Part shown: piece by piece, positions 56,041 to 64,000 of the stretch
How positions within the stretch are numbered: position 1 is the first letter of the stretch
Layout of the letters: every line of letters starts with the position of its first letter
Notes under the pieces: generated by a model
What the model saw: the letters and a program-made list of their open reading frames with translations, nothing else
Databases searched by the model: none
Told to the model about the DNA's origin: nothing
Assembly: GCF_000380335.1 (NCBI RefSeq)
Contig: NC_021149.1
Coordinates: 496,001 to 560,000, forward strand
Direction of reading: 5' to 3'
Length of the DNA stretch: 64,000 bases
Origin: Azotobacter vinelandii CA
GTDB lineage: Bacteria > Pseudomonadota > Gammaproteobacteria > Pseudomonadales > Pseudomonadaceae
Made by a program: the position numbers and the translations under genes

Positions 56041-56799
56041 ATGGGCTTCGAACTGAGTTTCGGCTTCATCCTGGCGATGCTGGTGGCGCTCTTGCTGTCG
56101 GCGTTCCGCATCCTGCGCGAATACGAGCGCGGCGTGGTGTTCCAGCTCGGCCGCTTCTGGAAGGTCAAGGGGCCGGGGCTGATCCTGATCATTCCGGGCA
56201 TCCAGCAGATGGTGCGGGTCGATCTGCGCACCATAGTGCTCGACGTGCCGACCCAGGACGTGATCTCCCGCGACAACGTTTCGGTGAAGGTCAACGCGGT
56301 GATCTATTACCGGGTGCTCGATGCGCAGAAGGCGATCATCCAGGTCGAGGATTATCACGCGGCGACCAGCCAGTTGGCGCAGACCACCCTGCGCGCGGTG
56401 CTCGGCAAGCACGAGCTGGACGACATGCTGGCCGAGCGCGAGAAGCTCAACAGCGACATCCAGCAGGTGCTGGATGCGCAGACCGACGCCTGGGGCATCA
56501 AGGTGGCCAACGTCGAGATCAAGCACGTCGATCTCGACGAATCGATGATCCGCGCCATCGCCCGGCAGGCCGAGGCCGAGCGCGAGCGACGGGCCAAGGT
56601 GATCCATGCCGAGGGCGAGCTGCAGGCCTCGGAAAAGCTCATGCAGGCCGCCGCCATGCTCGGCCGCGAGCCCGGCGCCATGCAGTTGCGCTACATGCAG
56701 ACCCTGGGCGCCATCGCCGGCGACAAGAGCTCGACCATCGTCTTCCCGCTGCCCATCGAGCTGCTGCAAGGGCTCAGGGAACGGGACCGGCAGGCATAG
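56041..56799 (+). CDS. SPFH/stomatin-family protein (slipin)
   Basis: Membrane-anchored scaffold of 252 residues. One amino-terminal hydrophobic segment (about 8-22) leads into the SPFH domain (about 22-190): [40 protein letters not shown] and [18 protein letters not shown] short coiled-coil tail rich in Ala/Glu follows ([18 protein letters not shown]). It forms a pair with the NfeD protease upstream. Confidence 0.93.
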   Translation: MGFELSFGFILAMLVALLLSAFRILREYERGVVFQLGRFWKVKGPGLILIIPGIQQMVRVDLRTIVLDVPTQDVISRDNVSVKVNAVIYYRVLDAQKAIIQVEDYHAATSQLAQTTLRAVLGKHELDDMLAEREKLNSDIQQVLDAQTDAWGIKVANVEIKHVDLDESMIRAIARQAEAERERRAKVIHAEGELQASEKLMQAAAMLGREPGAMQLRYMQTLGAIAGDKSSTIVFPLPIELLQGLRERDRQA

Positions 56800-56961
56800 G
56801 GCCGTCGACGTCACTCCACGCGGCTTGCGGAGAGTAGCGTCAACAGGCTTTGGAGCGCTTGCGCCGGGGTTCGCCGGCAAGCGGTCCGCATGCGGCCGGC
56901 GTTCGGGGGCGCGGGATGGGCGGGAAACGACAGGCAATACCCGTAGGGCGAGGAGACAGCC

Positions 56962-58083
56962 ATGCGTATCGGGATACCCAGGGAACTCAAGAACCACGAA
57001 TACCGGGTCGGTCTGACGCCGTCCTCGGTGGCCGAGCTGAGCGCTCTCGGCCACGAGGTCTGGGTCGAAAGCCGGGCCGGCGCCGCCATCGGCTTCGCCG
57101 ACCCGGACTACCGGGCCGCCGGGGCGCACATCGCCACGGACGGCGCGGCGCTCTACGAGGCCGCCGAACTGATCGTCAAGGTCAAGGAGCCGCTGGCCGA
57201 GGAGCGCGCCCGCCTGCGCCCGCACCACACCCTGTTCACCTACTTGCACCTGGCCCCGGACCGGGCGCAGACCGACGATCTGCTGGCCAGCGGCGCCACC
57301 TGCATCGCCTACGAGACGGTCAGCGACGCCCAGGGCCGCCTGCCGTTGCTGGCGCCGATGTCCGAGGTCGCCGGACGGATGGCGATCCAGGCCGGCGCCC
57401 ACTGCTTGGAAAAGGCCCAGGGCGGGCGCGGCGTGCTGCTCGGCGGAGTGCCCGGGGTGCCGGCCGGCAAGGTCGCGATCCTCGGCGGCGGGGTGGTGGG
57501 CAGCCAGGCGCTGGCCATGGCCGTCGGCCTGGGCGCGGAGGTCACCGTGCTCGACCGCGATCTGGACGTCCTGCGCCGGCTGGACGCCCGCTACGGCAAC
57601 CGCATCGCCACCCTGCACGCCACGGGGGCGGCGGTGCGCGAGCAGGTGCTGGCGGCGGATCTGGTGATCGGTGCCGTGCTGATCCCCGGCGCGGCGGCGC
57701 CCAAGCTGATCGGCGCGGAAATGGTCGCGCGGATGAAGCCCGGCGCGGTGCTGGTGGACGTGGCCATCGACCAGGGCGGCTGCGCCGAGACCTCGCATCC
57801 GACCACCCACGCCGAGCCGACCTATGTGGTCGATGGCGTGGTGCACTACTGCGTGGCCAACATGCCCGGCGCGGTGGCCCGCACCTCGACCCTGGCGCTG
57901 AACAACGCGACCCTGCCGTTCGTCGTCGCCCTGGCGGAGAAGGGCGTGCGCCGCGCCCTGGAGGAAGATCCGCACCTGCGCGACGGCCTCAACCTGGCGC
58001 GCGGCCAGCTCGCCTGCGCCAGCGTGGCCGAAGCCCACGGCCTGCCGTACCGCAACGCCGCCGAGTTGCTGGCGCGGTTGTGA
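56962..58083 (+). CDS. ald: alanine dehydrogenase
   Basis: NAD-dependent interconversion of L-alanine and pyruvate plus ammonia, 373 residues. Substrate Lys lies in LIVKVKEPL (about 75) and the catalytic His in FTYLHLAPD (about 96). The NAD motif GGGVVGSQAL is at about 174. MRIGIPRELKNHEYRVGLTP is the family's opening. AGGGCGAGGAG precedes the start. Single gene, followed by a REP-like element. Confidence 0.95.
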   Translation: MRIGIPRELKNHEYRVGLTPSSVAELSALGHEVWVESRAGAAIGFADPDYRAAGAHIATDGAALYEAAELIVKVKEPLAEERARLRPHHTLFTYLHLAPDRAQTDDLLASGATCIAYETVSDAQGRLPLLAPMSEVAGRMAIQAGAHCLEKAQGGRGVLLGGVPGVPAGKVAILGGGVVGSQALAMAVGLGAEVTVLDRDLDVLRRLDARYGNRIATLHATGAAVREQVLAADLVIGAVLIPGAAAPKLIGAEMVARMKPGAVLVDVAIDQGGCAETSHPTTHAEPTYVVDGVVHYCVANMPGAVARTSTLALNNATLPFVVALAEKGVRRALEEDPHLRDGLNLARGQLACASVAEAHGLPYRNAAELLARL

Positions 58084-58130
58084 GCGGCGGGGAATCGCTC
58101 CGGCCACGCTGACGGCGAGACGCCCGCGCG

Positions 58131-58190
58131 CGAGTGCATTCATCCATCCGCGATTCAGGCACATTCCGTATCGCGGATGAATCCGCTCCT
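58131..58190. repeat. REP-like palindrome, copy 2
   Basis: ATCCGCGAT and ATCGCGGAT form perfect 9-bp arms inside a longer match of CATTCATCC with GGATGAATCCGCTCC. Lies between ald and tetR. Confidence 0.7.
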
Positions 58191-58214
58191 CCCGCCGAAG
58201 GCTTTGCGCTCGGT

Positions 58215-58243
58215 TTGACTTGTGAACCGATCAGTCCTAAATT
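58215..58243 (+). promoter_or_regulatory. tetR promoter with overlapping operator-like palindrome
   Basis: TTGACT (58215-58220) and TAAATT (58238-58243) are 17 nt apart. The spacer contains ACCGATCAGT, symmetric about GATC. The expected transcript start is at or next to the tetR ATG (58250). Confidence 0.6.
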
Positions 58244-58249
58244 CACTCC

Positions 58250-58837
58250 ATGACTCGCGGACGCCCTCGTACCTTCGATCCGGAACGGATGCTCGAACAG
58301 GCCATGCAGATGTTCTGGCGGCACGGCTACGAAGCCACCTCGCTGCAGGACCTGCTGACGGCGACCGGCCTGTCGAAGAGCAGCCTGTACCAGACCTATC
58401 CGAGCAAGCGCGCCCTGTTCGCGGCGGCGCTGCGCCATTACTGCGCCCAGCGCCGCCGCGAACTGCGCGAGCGCCTGCAGGCGGCCGTCTCGCCGCGCGA
58501 GTTCCTGCGCGGCTGGTTGTGTTGCGCCCTGGAGGAGGAGTGCGCCGGCGAGGCGCCGCGCGGCTGCATGCTGGTCAACGTGGCCAGCGAGTTTTCCCAG
58601 GCCGACGCGGAGATCGCCGCCTTGCTGCGCAGCGGGGTCGAGGGGCTGCGCCAGGTGCTGGTCGAGGCCCTGCGGCGCGCCCAGGATTGCGGCGAGCTGG
58701 ATGCGGCGGCCGATGTGCAAGTGCTGGCCGGCTATCTGCAGTGCGTGATGAACGGCCTGCGCACCCAGCGCAAGGCGGGAGCCTCGGTCGAGGCCCTGCG
58801 CGCGACGATCGAGGTGGCCCTGGGGTGTCTGCGGTGA
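58250..58837 (+). CDS. TetR-family regulator
   Basis: Repressor of 195 residues. Helix-turn-helix at about 27-50 (TSLQDLLTATGLSKSSLYQT), preceded by the family's GRPRTFDPERML. The ligand domain is of the TetR_C type with CALEEECAGEAPRGCMLVN; its cysteines could sense electrophiles. It is followed after 48 nt by two glutathione-transferase genes, which suggests control of a detoxification operon. The promoter leaves almost no leader before the ATG. Confidence 0.9.
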   Translation: MTRGRPRTFDPERMLEQAMQMFWRHGYEATSLQDLLTATGLSKSSLYQTYPSKRALFAAALRHYCAQRRRELRERLQAAVSPREFLRGWLCCALEEECAGEAPRGCMLVNVASEFSQADAEIAALLRSGVEGLRQVLVEALRRAQDCGELDAAADVQVLAGYLQCVMNGLRTQRKAGASVEALRATIEVALGCLR

Positions 58838-58885
58838 CGATTCGCCTGTTTTTGGACCGGTAAGTCCCGATAAAAGGAGATGGAT

Positions 58886-59572
58886 ATGCGCGAACTGTAC
58901 GAGCTTCGTGGGAGTTCCCCCGAAGTGCTGTTTTCCCCCTACTGCTGGCGGGTGCGCCTGGCCCTGGCGCACAAGGGGCTGGACTTCGTCAGCCGTCCGG
59001 TGCGTTTCACCGACAAGGAGGCCCTGGCCTTCTCCGGCCAGACGCTGGTGCCGGTGCTGCGCGACGGCGAGACCACGGTCCACGACAGTCTGGCGATCTT
59101 CCGCTATCTGGACGAGCGTTATCCGCAGCCCAGTCTGCTCGGCGGCGCGCTGGGCGAAAGCCGCTTGCGGCTGATCGACCGGCTGATCGGCCAGGACCTG
59201 CGTCCGGCGCTGGTCCGCCTGCTGCTGCCGCGCGTGCTGGCCAGCATCGATCCGCCGGACCGCGACTACTTCCGCCAGACCCGCGAGAAGAGCCTGGGCA
59301 TGTCCCTGGAGGCCTTCGCCGACCGCGACGCCGGGCAGGCGCAACTGGCGCGGGCGCTGCAGCCGCTCGACGCCATGCTGAAGGGGCAGTCCTGGCTGGA
59401 CGGAGCGGAGCCGGCCGGCGCCGATTACCTGATCGGCGGCTTCTTCTTCTGGGCCTGGACCCTGGGCGAGCAGCTCTGGCCCGGGGATTCGCCGACCGGC
59501 GACTGGTTCCGCCGCCTGCTGGCTTTCTGCGAAGAGCGCCAGGGAGCAGTGCGGCGCGCCACCAACGACTGA
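58886..59572 (+). CDS. glutathione S-transferase family protein
   Basis: Two-domain enzyme of 228 residues. The thioredoxin-like part has SPYCWRVRLALAHKGLDF with Cys at about 20 and the glutathione-binding VPVLRDGETTVHDSLAIFRY. The all-helical part ends near 220. Closest in look to the beta-etherase/LigF-like group. ATG 58886 is chosen since GGAG lies 6 nt away; ATG 58880 is too close to it. It starts 48 nt after tetR. Confidence 0.87.
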   Translation: MRELYELRGSSPEVLFSPYCWRVRLALAHKGLDFVSRPVRFTDKEALAFSGQTLVPVLRDGETTVHDSLAIFRYLDERYPQPSLLGGALGESRLRLIDRLIGQDLRPALVRLLLPRVLASIDPPDRDYFRQTREKSLGMSLEAFADRDAGQAQLARALQPLDAMLKGQSWLDGAEPAGADYLIGGFFFWAWTLGEQLWPGDSPTGDWFRRLLAFCEERQGAVRRATND

Positions 59573-59584
59573 GGAAACACGTCA

Positions 59585-60274
59585 ATGATCGATCTCTACT
59601 ACTGGACCACCCCCAACGGCCACAAGATCACCCTCTTTCTCGAGGAAACCGGACTGGATTACCGCCTGCGCCCGGTGAACATCGGCAAGGGCGAGCAGTT
59701 CGCCCCGGAGTTCCTCCGGATCGCCCCGAACAACCGGATTCCGGCGATCGTCGACCATGCGCCGGACGACGGCGGCGAGCCGCTGGCGCTGTTCGAGTCC
59801 GGCGCCATCCTCGAATACCTGGCGGACAAGAGCGGGCGCTTCCTGCCCCGGGAAACCCGCCCGCGTTTCCAGGCATTGCAGTGGCTGTACTGGCAGATGG
59901 GCGGGCTGGGGCCGATGGCCGGACAGAACCACCACTTCGTCCGCTATGCGCCGGAACCGATTCCCTACGCCATCGAGCGCTACGTGAAGGAGACCACGCG
60001 CCTGTACGGTGTGCTCGACCGCCAGTTGCAGGGGCGCGACTACGTGGCCGGCGACTACTCCATCGCCGACATGGCGATCTACCCCTGGGCCAAGCTCTGG
60101 GAGGGGCAGCGCCAGCGCATCGAGGACTTCCCCGCCATGGCCGCCTGGCTCGAACGCATCGCCGCGCGGCCGGCGGTGCAACGCGCCTATGCCCTGGCCG
60201 AGCAGGTCAACGCCGACCCCGGCGCGCTGCTCACCGCCGAGGCGCGCCGGGTGCTGTTCGGTCAGGAGCGCTGA
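59585..60274 (+). CDS. glutathione transferase, Ure2p/YfcG-like
   Basis: A 229-residue enzyme with the YfcG-type opening IDLYYWTTPNGHKITLFLEE, where the Thr-Pro-Asn replaces the usual catalytic Ser/Cys. NRIPAIVDH and FESGAILEYLADKSGRF bind glutathione. DYSIADMAIYPW is the conserved N-capping motif of the second domain. YfcG-type members act as glutathione-dependent disulfide reductases. It is 12 nt from the previous transferase, in one operon. Confidence 0.92.
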   Translation: MIDLYYWTTPNGHKITLFLEETGLDYRLRPVNIGKGEQFAPEFLRIAPNNRIPAIVDHAPDDGGEPLALFESGAILEYLADKSGRFLPRETRPRFQALQWLYWQMGGLGPMAGQNHHFVRYAPEPIPYAIERYVKETTRLYGVLDRQLQGRDYVAGDYSIADMAIYPWAKLWEGQRQRIEDFPAMAAWLERIAARPAVQRAYALAEQVNADPGALLTAEARRVLFGQER

Positions 60275-60302
60275 GCCGGGGGCGCCGGGCCGGGAACGCC
60301 GC

Positions 60303-62207
60303 TCAGCCCGGCCGGTAGGCCGGGTCGAGCGGCGGCGGGTCGCTGTCGGCCCGGTGGATGCGGCTGCGTCCGCCGGCCTTGGCCCGGTACATCGCCTGGT
60401 CGGCTTCGCACAGCAGTTTTTCGTGGCTCTGCCCGCGGCATATGCTGATGCCGATGCTGGCGCTCAGGCTGACCTGCGCATCGCCGAGCTGCACCGGCTG
60501 GCCGAGCGAGTGGAGGATGCGCTCGGCCAGGGCGTGGGCTTGCTCCTCGGAGCCGATGGCCTCGCAGATCAGCACGAATTCGTCGCCGCCCAGCCGGGCC
60601 ACCAGGTCGGTGGCGCGGGCGCTGGCCTGCAGGCGTCCGGCGATCTGCAGCAGCAACTGGTCGCCGGCGGCATGTCCGTAGCGGTCGTTGATCGCCTTGA
60701 AACCGTCGAGATCGATCAGGATCAGCGCGAGCAGTTCCTGCTTGCGCTGGGCGCGCTGCCAGGCCTGGGTCAGGCGCTGGTTCAGGCCGATGCGGTTGGC
60801 CAGGCCGGTGAGCGGGTCCTGCAAGGCGATGGCGCTGAGGCGCGCGTTGGCCTCGGCGAGGGCTGCGGTGCGCTCGGCCACCCGCCGTTCGAGCAGACGC
60901 TCCTGCTCCTGCAGGGTCCTGAGGGCTTCCTGCTGGCTGCGCAGGACGGCCTCGCGGGCCTCCAGCTTGAGGCGCTTGAGCTCGCCCAGGCGGGCCGCCA
61001 GGCCGAAGGAGAGCAGCAGCATCTCCAGCGCCGAGCCGAACTGGACGCTGTTGGCGGTGACCAGGTTGCTCGGCAGCAGGGTGAAGTTGCGCAGCGACAT
61101 GAGCACTACTCCAGCCATCAGCGCCAGCTCGGCGAGCACGAAGATGCGTGCGCCCGGCGAGCGCCGCAGCAGGCCGGCCAGGCCGCAGGCGAGCAACAGC
61201 AGGATGCCGCCGATACTGATCACGGAGAGCGTCTGCAGCGCCCGGTCGACCGGTAGCAGCAGGCTGCCCAGGGTCACTCCGAAATGCAGGGCGCAGGCCT
61301 GGCCGAGCAACTCGTGCCAGCGCGGCAGGGCGTGACGGGTATCGAGGAATTCGCGGGTGAACAGGGTGCCCAGGGCCAGGGCGAGGGCCAGGAAGAACGG
61401 CAGGGCGCGATTGTCCAGCTCGCTGCCGTCGCTCCACAGGTACTGGGCGCCGAGCCCCGACTGGGCGAGCATGCCGCCGCCGAGGCTGGCGGCGAACAGT
61501 ACGTAGAGCAGGAAGTTGCGTTCGCGCAGGGCGAAAAACAGCAACAGGTTGTAGCTGCACAGGGCAGCCAGCATGGCCATGTAGCCGCTCTGCAGCATCA
61601 GCGTCAGACGGCTGTGGCGGGCGAAGGCGGCGCTTTCCCAGAGCTGCGCGTCCAGGGTCAGGGTGCCGCTCGACTGGGTGCGGAAGAACAGGCTGCGCCG
61701 TTCGCCGGGAGCCAGGCGCACGCTGAAGGCCGGCGACAGGTGGGGGCTGTCGCGCTGTCCGGCGGGTACCCGGTCGCCGCCCAGCAGGGGGGCTTCGCCG
61801 ATGCCGAACAGCTCGATGCGGTCGAGGGAGGGGTAGAGGAACTCGATCTGCCACTCGCGGACTTCCTTCGCCCGTGATTCGAGATCCAGGCGCAGCCAGA
61901 CGATGTCGCGGGTGTAGCCGAAGTTCAGGTCGTGGCGACCGGCCGCCGGGGCGAACGCCTGGCCGCTGGCCATGACCTCCTCGGCCTGCAGCCGGCCGCC
62001 GGGGTCGTGCAGCAACTGCAGGTGGGGATGCAGGTCCAGTGACCGTTCGCTGCCGTCCAGGCGCAGGGCGGCGGGCTCGTCCTGCCGGCCGGCGATCGCC
62101 GGCGAGGCCCCGTGCAGCAGGCCCAGCAGCAAGGCGAGACGTACACAGATGCGCCAGCGCGGAAAGCGTTCGCCCGTTCCCTGACTCCCACATGCTGACA
62201 AAGCCAT
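60303..62207 (-). CDS. 7TM-DISM diguanylate cyclase
   Basis: Inner-membrane signalling enzyme of 634 residues making cyclic di-GMP. A signal segment (about 18-38) is followed by a periplasmic 7TMR-DISMED2 sensor (about 45-190; YTRDIVWLRLDLESRAKE, YPSLDRIELFG). Seven membrane helices (about 205-405), a coiled coil (LRTLQEQERLLERRVAERTA) and a GGDEF domain (about 460-620) come next. The active site is intact, RLGGDEFVL (about 540). An RATD inhibition site stands five residues before it. The periplasmic domain probably reads a carbohydrate-like ligand. A longer open frame upstream lacks support. Confidence 0.92.
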   Translation of the reverse strand: MALSACGSQGTGERFPRWRICVRLALLLGLLHGASPAIAGRQDEPAALRLDGSERSLDLHPHLQLLHDPGGRLQAEEVMASGQAFAPAAGRHDLNFGYTRDIVWLRLDLESRAKEVREWQIEFLYPSLDRIELFGIGEAPLLGGDRVPAGQRDSPHLSPAFSVRLAPGERRSLFFRTQSSGTLTLDAQLWESAAFARHSRLTLMLQSGYMAMLAALCSYNLLLFFALRERNFLLYVLFAASLGGGMLAQSGLGAQYLWSDGSELDNRALPFFLALALALGTLFTREFLDTRHALPRWHELLGQACALHFGVTLGSLLLPVDRALQTLSVISIGGILLLLACGLAGLLRRSPGARIFVLAELALMAGVVLMSLRNFTLLPSNLVTANSVQFGSALEMLLLSFGLAARLGELKRLKLEAREAVLRSQQEALRTLQEQERLLERRVAERTAALAEANARLSAIALQDPLTGLANRIGLNQRLTQAWQRAQRKQELLALILIDLDGFKAINDRYGHAAGDQLLLQIAGRLQASARATDLVARLGGDEFVLICEAIGSEEQAHALAERILHSLGQPVQLGDAQVSLSASIGISICRGQSHEKLLCEADQAMYRAKAGGRSRIHRADSDPPPLDPAYRPG

Positions 62208-62598
62208 CGATGATGCGCTCCTCCTGGCTGCTCAAGGCTGGCTCGATCGATCGTCGGGCGGAGCCGGGGCCGTGCCGGCCGGTGCCCTCGTGGGCTTCGC
62301 CGAATCCTTCGGGACCGTTGCCCGGCATTCGCGGCCACTGCGAAGCGCAAGCCTCGACGGCTGGCGGGCGGCGGCTCTTCCGAGGTCGTAGGTGTTTCCC
62401 TCGTCGGAGCGCCAGGGGCGAGCGGTCGCTAGCGCTTCGGTGGCGGTGAATTCGTTCGCAATGCTTCCGTCCTACAGTCCGTCGCGGACGAATCCGCTCC
62501 TGCGCCCCTTGCCGGCGAGCGGCCGATCGACGTTCGACCGAAGACCTGGAAGGGGCTGGACCCTAAGTGAAGAACGGAACGTTCGATCCCGCCAGTCG
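62208..62598. other. gap with REP-like element
   Basis: No gene is supported in these 391 nt between two minus-strand genes. It should contain the cyclase promoter on its left and the end of the exporter transcript on its right. The one recognisable element is the REP-like repeat at 62447-62500. Confidence 0.55.
62447..62500. repeat. REP-like palindrome, copy 3
   Basis: ATTCGTTCGCAATGCTTCCG opens and GTCGCGGACGAATCCGCTCC closes the element. TTCGTTCGCRATGCTT is shared with copy 1 at 32064. Confidence 0.65.
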
Positions 62599-64000
62599 CT
62601 AATCCGCCAATTCGTCGTGCCGCCAGCCGGGGCGGCCATCCTCGGGGCGCAACTGGAAGAACAGGGTGGCGCCGAACATCGCCAGCAGGCCGACGCAGAC
62701 ATAGGTGCCCTGGAAGGCGGCGAGCAGCGAGTCGCCCTGGGCCGCGCCGTCGGCACTGAAACCGTTGAGCAGGGCGGCACCGATGCCCACGCCGAGGCTC
62801 ATGGACAGTTGAACCACCACCGACAGCAGGCTGTTGCCGCTGCTGGCGTCGCGGGTGGGCAGGTCGATCAGGGCGACGGTGTTCATCGCCGAGAACTGCA
62901 GGGAATTCACCGCGCCGATCAGCCCCAGGTGCAGGAGCAGGAGCGCATAGGGCGTGTCGCCGTCGACCAGCGCCAGGCTGGCCAGCAGGGCTCCGATCAG
63001 CAGGGTGTTGCCGACCAGTACCCGGCGGTAACCGAGACGTTCGATCAGGCGGGGCGCCAGCGGCTTCATGGCCATCGAACTCAGGGCCACGGGAATCATC
63101 GCCATGCCCGCCTGGCTCGGCGAATAGCCCAGGCCGAGCTGCAGCAGCAGCGGCGTGAGGAAGGGCAGGGCGCCGCTGCCCAGGCGGGTGAACAGGTTGC
63201 CGAGCACGCCGATGGCGAAGCTGTGGGTGCGGAACAGGCCGGGCGAGAACAGCGGCGCCTCGGCGAAGACGGCGCGCAGCCAGTAGGCGGCCAGGCAGGC
63301 CAGGCCGGCGAGCAGCAGCAGCACGACCCGGGCGTGCGGCAGATGCAATTCGCCGAGGCCTTCCAGGGCGATGCTGATCAGCAGCATGGCGGCGCCGAAC
63401 AGCGCGAAGCCCGGCGTATCGAAGCGCGTCCGCTGCAGCCCGCGCAGATCGGGCATCAGGCGCGCGGCGACCAGGCAGCCGAACAGGCCGACCGGCAGGT
63501 TGAGCAGGAAGATCCAGTGCCAACTGGCGTACTCCACCAGCCAGCCGCCGAGGGGCGGGCCGAGCAGCGGGCCGAGCAGCGCCGGCATGGTGACGAAGCT
63601 GAGCACCCGCACCAGTTCCGTGCGCGGATAGGCGCGCAGCACCACCAGCCGTCCCACCGGCATCATCAGGGCGCCGCCGAAGCCCTGCAGCACCCGCGCG
63701 GCGACCAGTTGCGGCAGCGAAGCGGAGAGCGCGCAGAGCAGCGAGCCGAGGGTGAACAGCAGGATCGAGCCGAGGAACACCCGGTGGGTGCCGAAGCGGT
63801 CGGAGATCCATCCGGAGGCTGGCATCAGCACCGCCACGCTGAGCATGTAGGCGATCACCACCGACTGCATGCGCAGCGGGTCCTCGGCCAGATCCCTGGC
63901 CATCGTCGGCAGGGCGGTGTTGAGGATGGTGCCGTCGAGCATCGGCATGAATTGGGCGGTGGCGATGATCCAGGGCAGCAGGCGGGCGGTGCGGGGGGAG
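62599..64000 (-). CDS. MFS multidrug exporter, DHA2 (EmrB/MdtD-like), 5' end outside window
   Basis: Drug:H+ antiporter of the 14-helix DHA2 branch; at least 466 residues are visible. The frame stays open to the window edge, reading PRTARLLPWIIATAQFMPML. This fits the family's LPWLVAxAxFMxxLDGTILN, so the ATG at 63948 is internal. Motif C-like GPLLGPPLGGWLVEY and the antiporter motif GRLVVLRAYPR are present. Substrate unknown. Confidence 0.88.
   Translation of the reverse strand, partial: SPRTARLLPWIIATAQFMPMLDGTILNTALPTMARDLAEDPLRMQSVVIAYMLSVAVLMPASGWISDRFGTHRVFLGSILLFTLGSLLCALSASLPQLVAARVLQGFGGALMMPVGRLVVLRAYPRTELVRVLSFVTMPALLGPLLGPPLGGWLVEYASWHWIFLLNLPVGLFGCLVAARLMPDLRGLQRTRFDTPGFALFGAAMLLISIALEGLGELHLPHARVVLLLLAGLACLAAYWLRAVFAEAPLFSPGLFRTHSFAIGVLGNLFTRLGSGALPFLTPLLLQLGLGYSPSQAGMAMIPVALSSMAMKPLAPRLIERLGYRRVLVGNTLLIGALLASLALVDGDTPYALLLLHLGLIGAVNSLQFSAMNTVALIDLPTRDASSGNSLLSVVVQLSMSLGVGIGAALLNGFSADGAAQGDSLLAAFQGTYVCVGLLAMFGATLFFQLRPEDGRPGWRHDELAD

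Noticed and set aside
1-64000. tRNA or rRNA genes, prophage or integrase genes
   Set aside because: None recognised on either strand by eye; a covariance-model search would be decisive for tRNAs and small RNAs.

Overview
The window is GC-rich chromosomal DNA from a member of the Pseudomonadaceae, most likely Azotobacter or a close Pseudomonas relative. The evidence is the FabY-type ketoacyl synthase beside cysQ, nudE and yrfG, the hslO-pckA pair, and the block metK, arsR-methyltransferase, tkt, epd, pgk, fba. The genus is an inference from gene content and base composition.

Layout. (a) 1-9.5 kb is a galactarate (sugar diacid) utilisation locus: an OprD-type porin (cut by the window edge), 2-oxoglutarate semialdehyde dehydrogenase, a FadR-type GntR regulator, 5-dehydro-4-deoxyglucarate dehydratase, an MFS importer, galactarate dehydratase and a D-2-hydroxyacid dehydrogenase. 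Together they take the diacid across both membranes and convert it to 2-oxoglutarate. Three GTCRTAYGAC-like sites lie in its promoters. (b) 10.4-26.7 kb is one long minus-strand exopolysaccharide cluster. It holds a sugar transferase, a nucleotide-sugar epimerase, four glycosyltransferase or polymerase genes, a Wzx flippase, a Wzz-like co-polymerase, a Wza-like exporter, a degenerate CpsD-like ATPase, a glycoside-hydrolase-like protein, two carbohydrate deacetylases and an acyltransferase. Its first reading frame is a 60-residue stump of UDP-glucose dehydrogenase. (c) 27-38.9 kb holds housekeeping genes: hslO, pckA, cls, a glycine-zipper protein, yrfG, nudE, cysQ, fabY, metK and an ArsR-methyltransferase fusion. 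(d) 39-44.8 kb is the central carbon run tkt, epd, pgk, fba. (e) 44.8-53.8 kb is mixed: a UPF0303/oxidoreductase/DeoR operon, a YgjP-type peptidase, DUF proteins, a Gre-type factor, a di-heme peroxidase and a YccS-like membrane protein. (f) 53.8-54.4 kb holds the most unusual object, described next. (g) 54.6-64 kb has NfeD and an SPFH protein, ald, a TetR regulator with two glutathione-transferase genes, a 7TM-DISM diguanylate cyclase and a DHA2 exporter that runs off the window.

The standout is a small CRISPR-type array at 53827-54217. Its repeats match the subtype I-F pattern (28-nt repeat, exact 32-nt spacers, 60-nt period). The left half reads on the minus strand and the right half on the plus strand, and the two meet at a perfect 31-nt palindrome built from two repeat 3' halves. 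Repeats decay outward on both sides, no cas gene is in the window, and the right edge truncates a short-chain dehydrogenase remnant.

Other points for follow-up are a 14.5-copy 8-bp tandem repeat, a perfect hairpin in the pckA leader, a DeoR operator array, an ArsR palindrome, a possibly leaderless tetR, and several families of dispersed extragenic palindromes.
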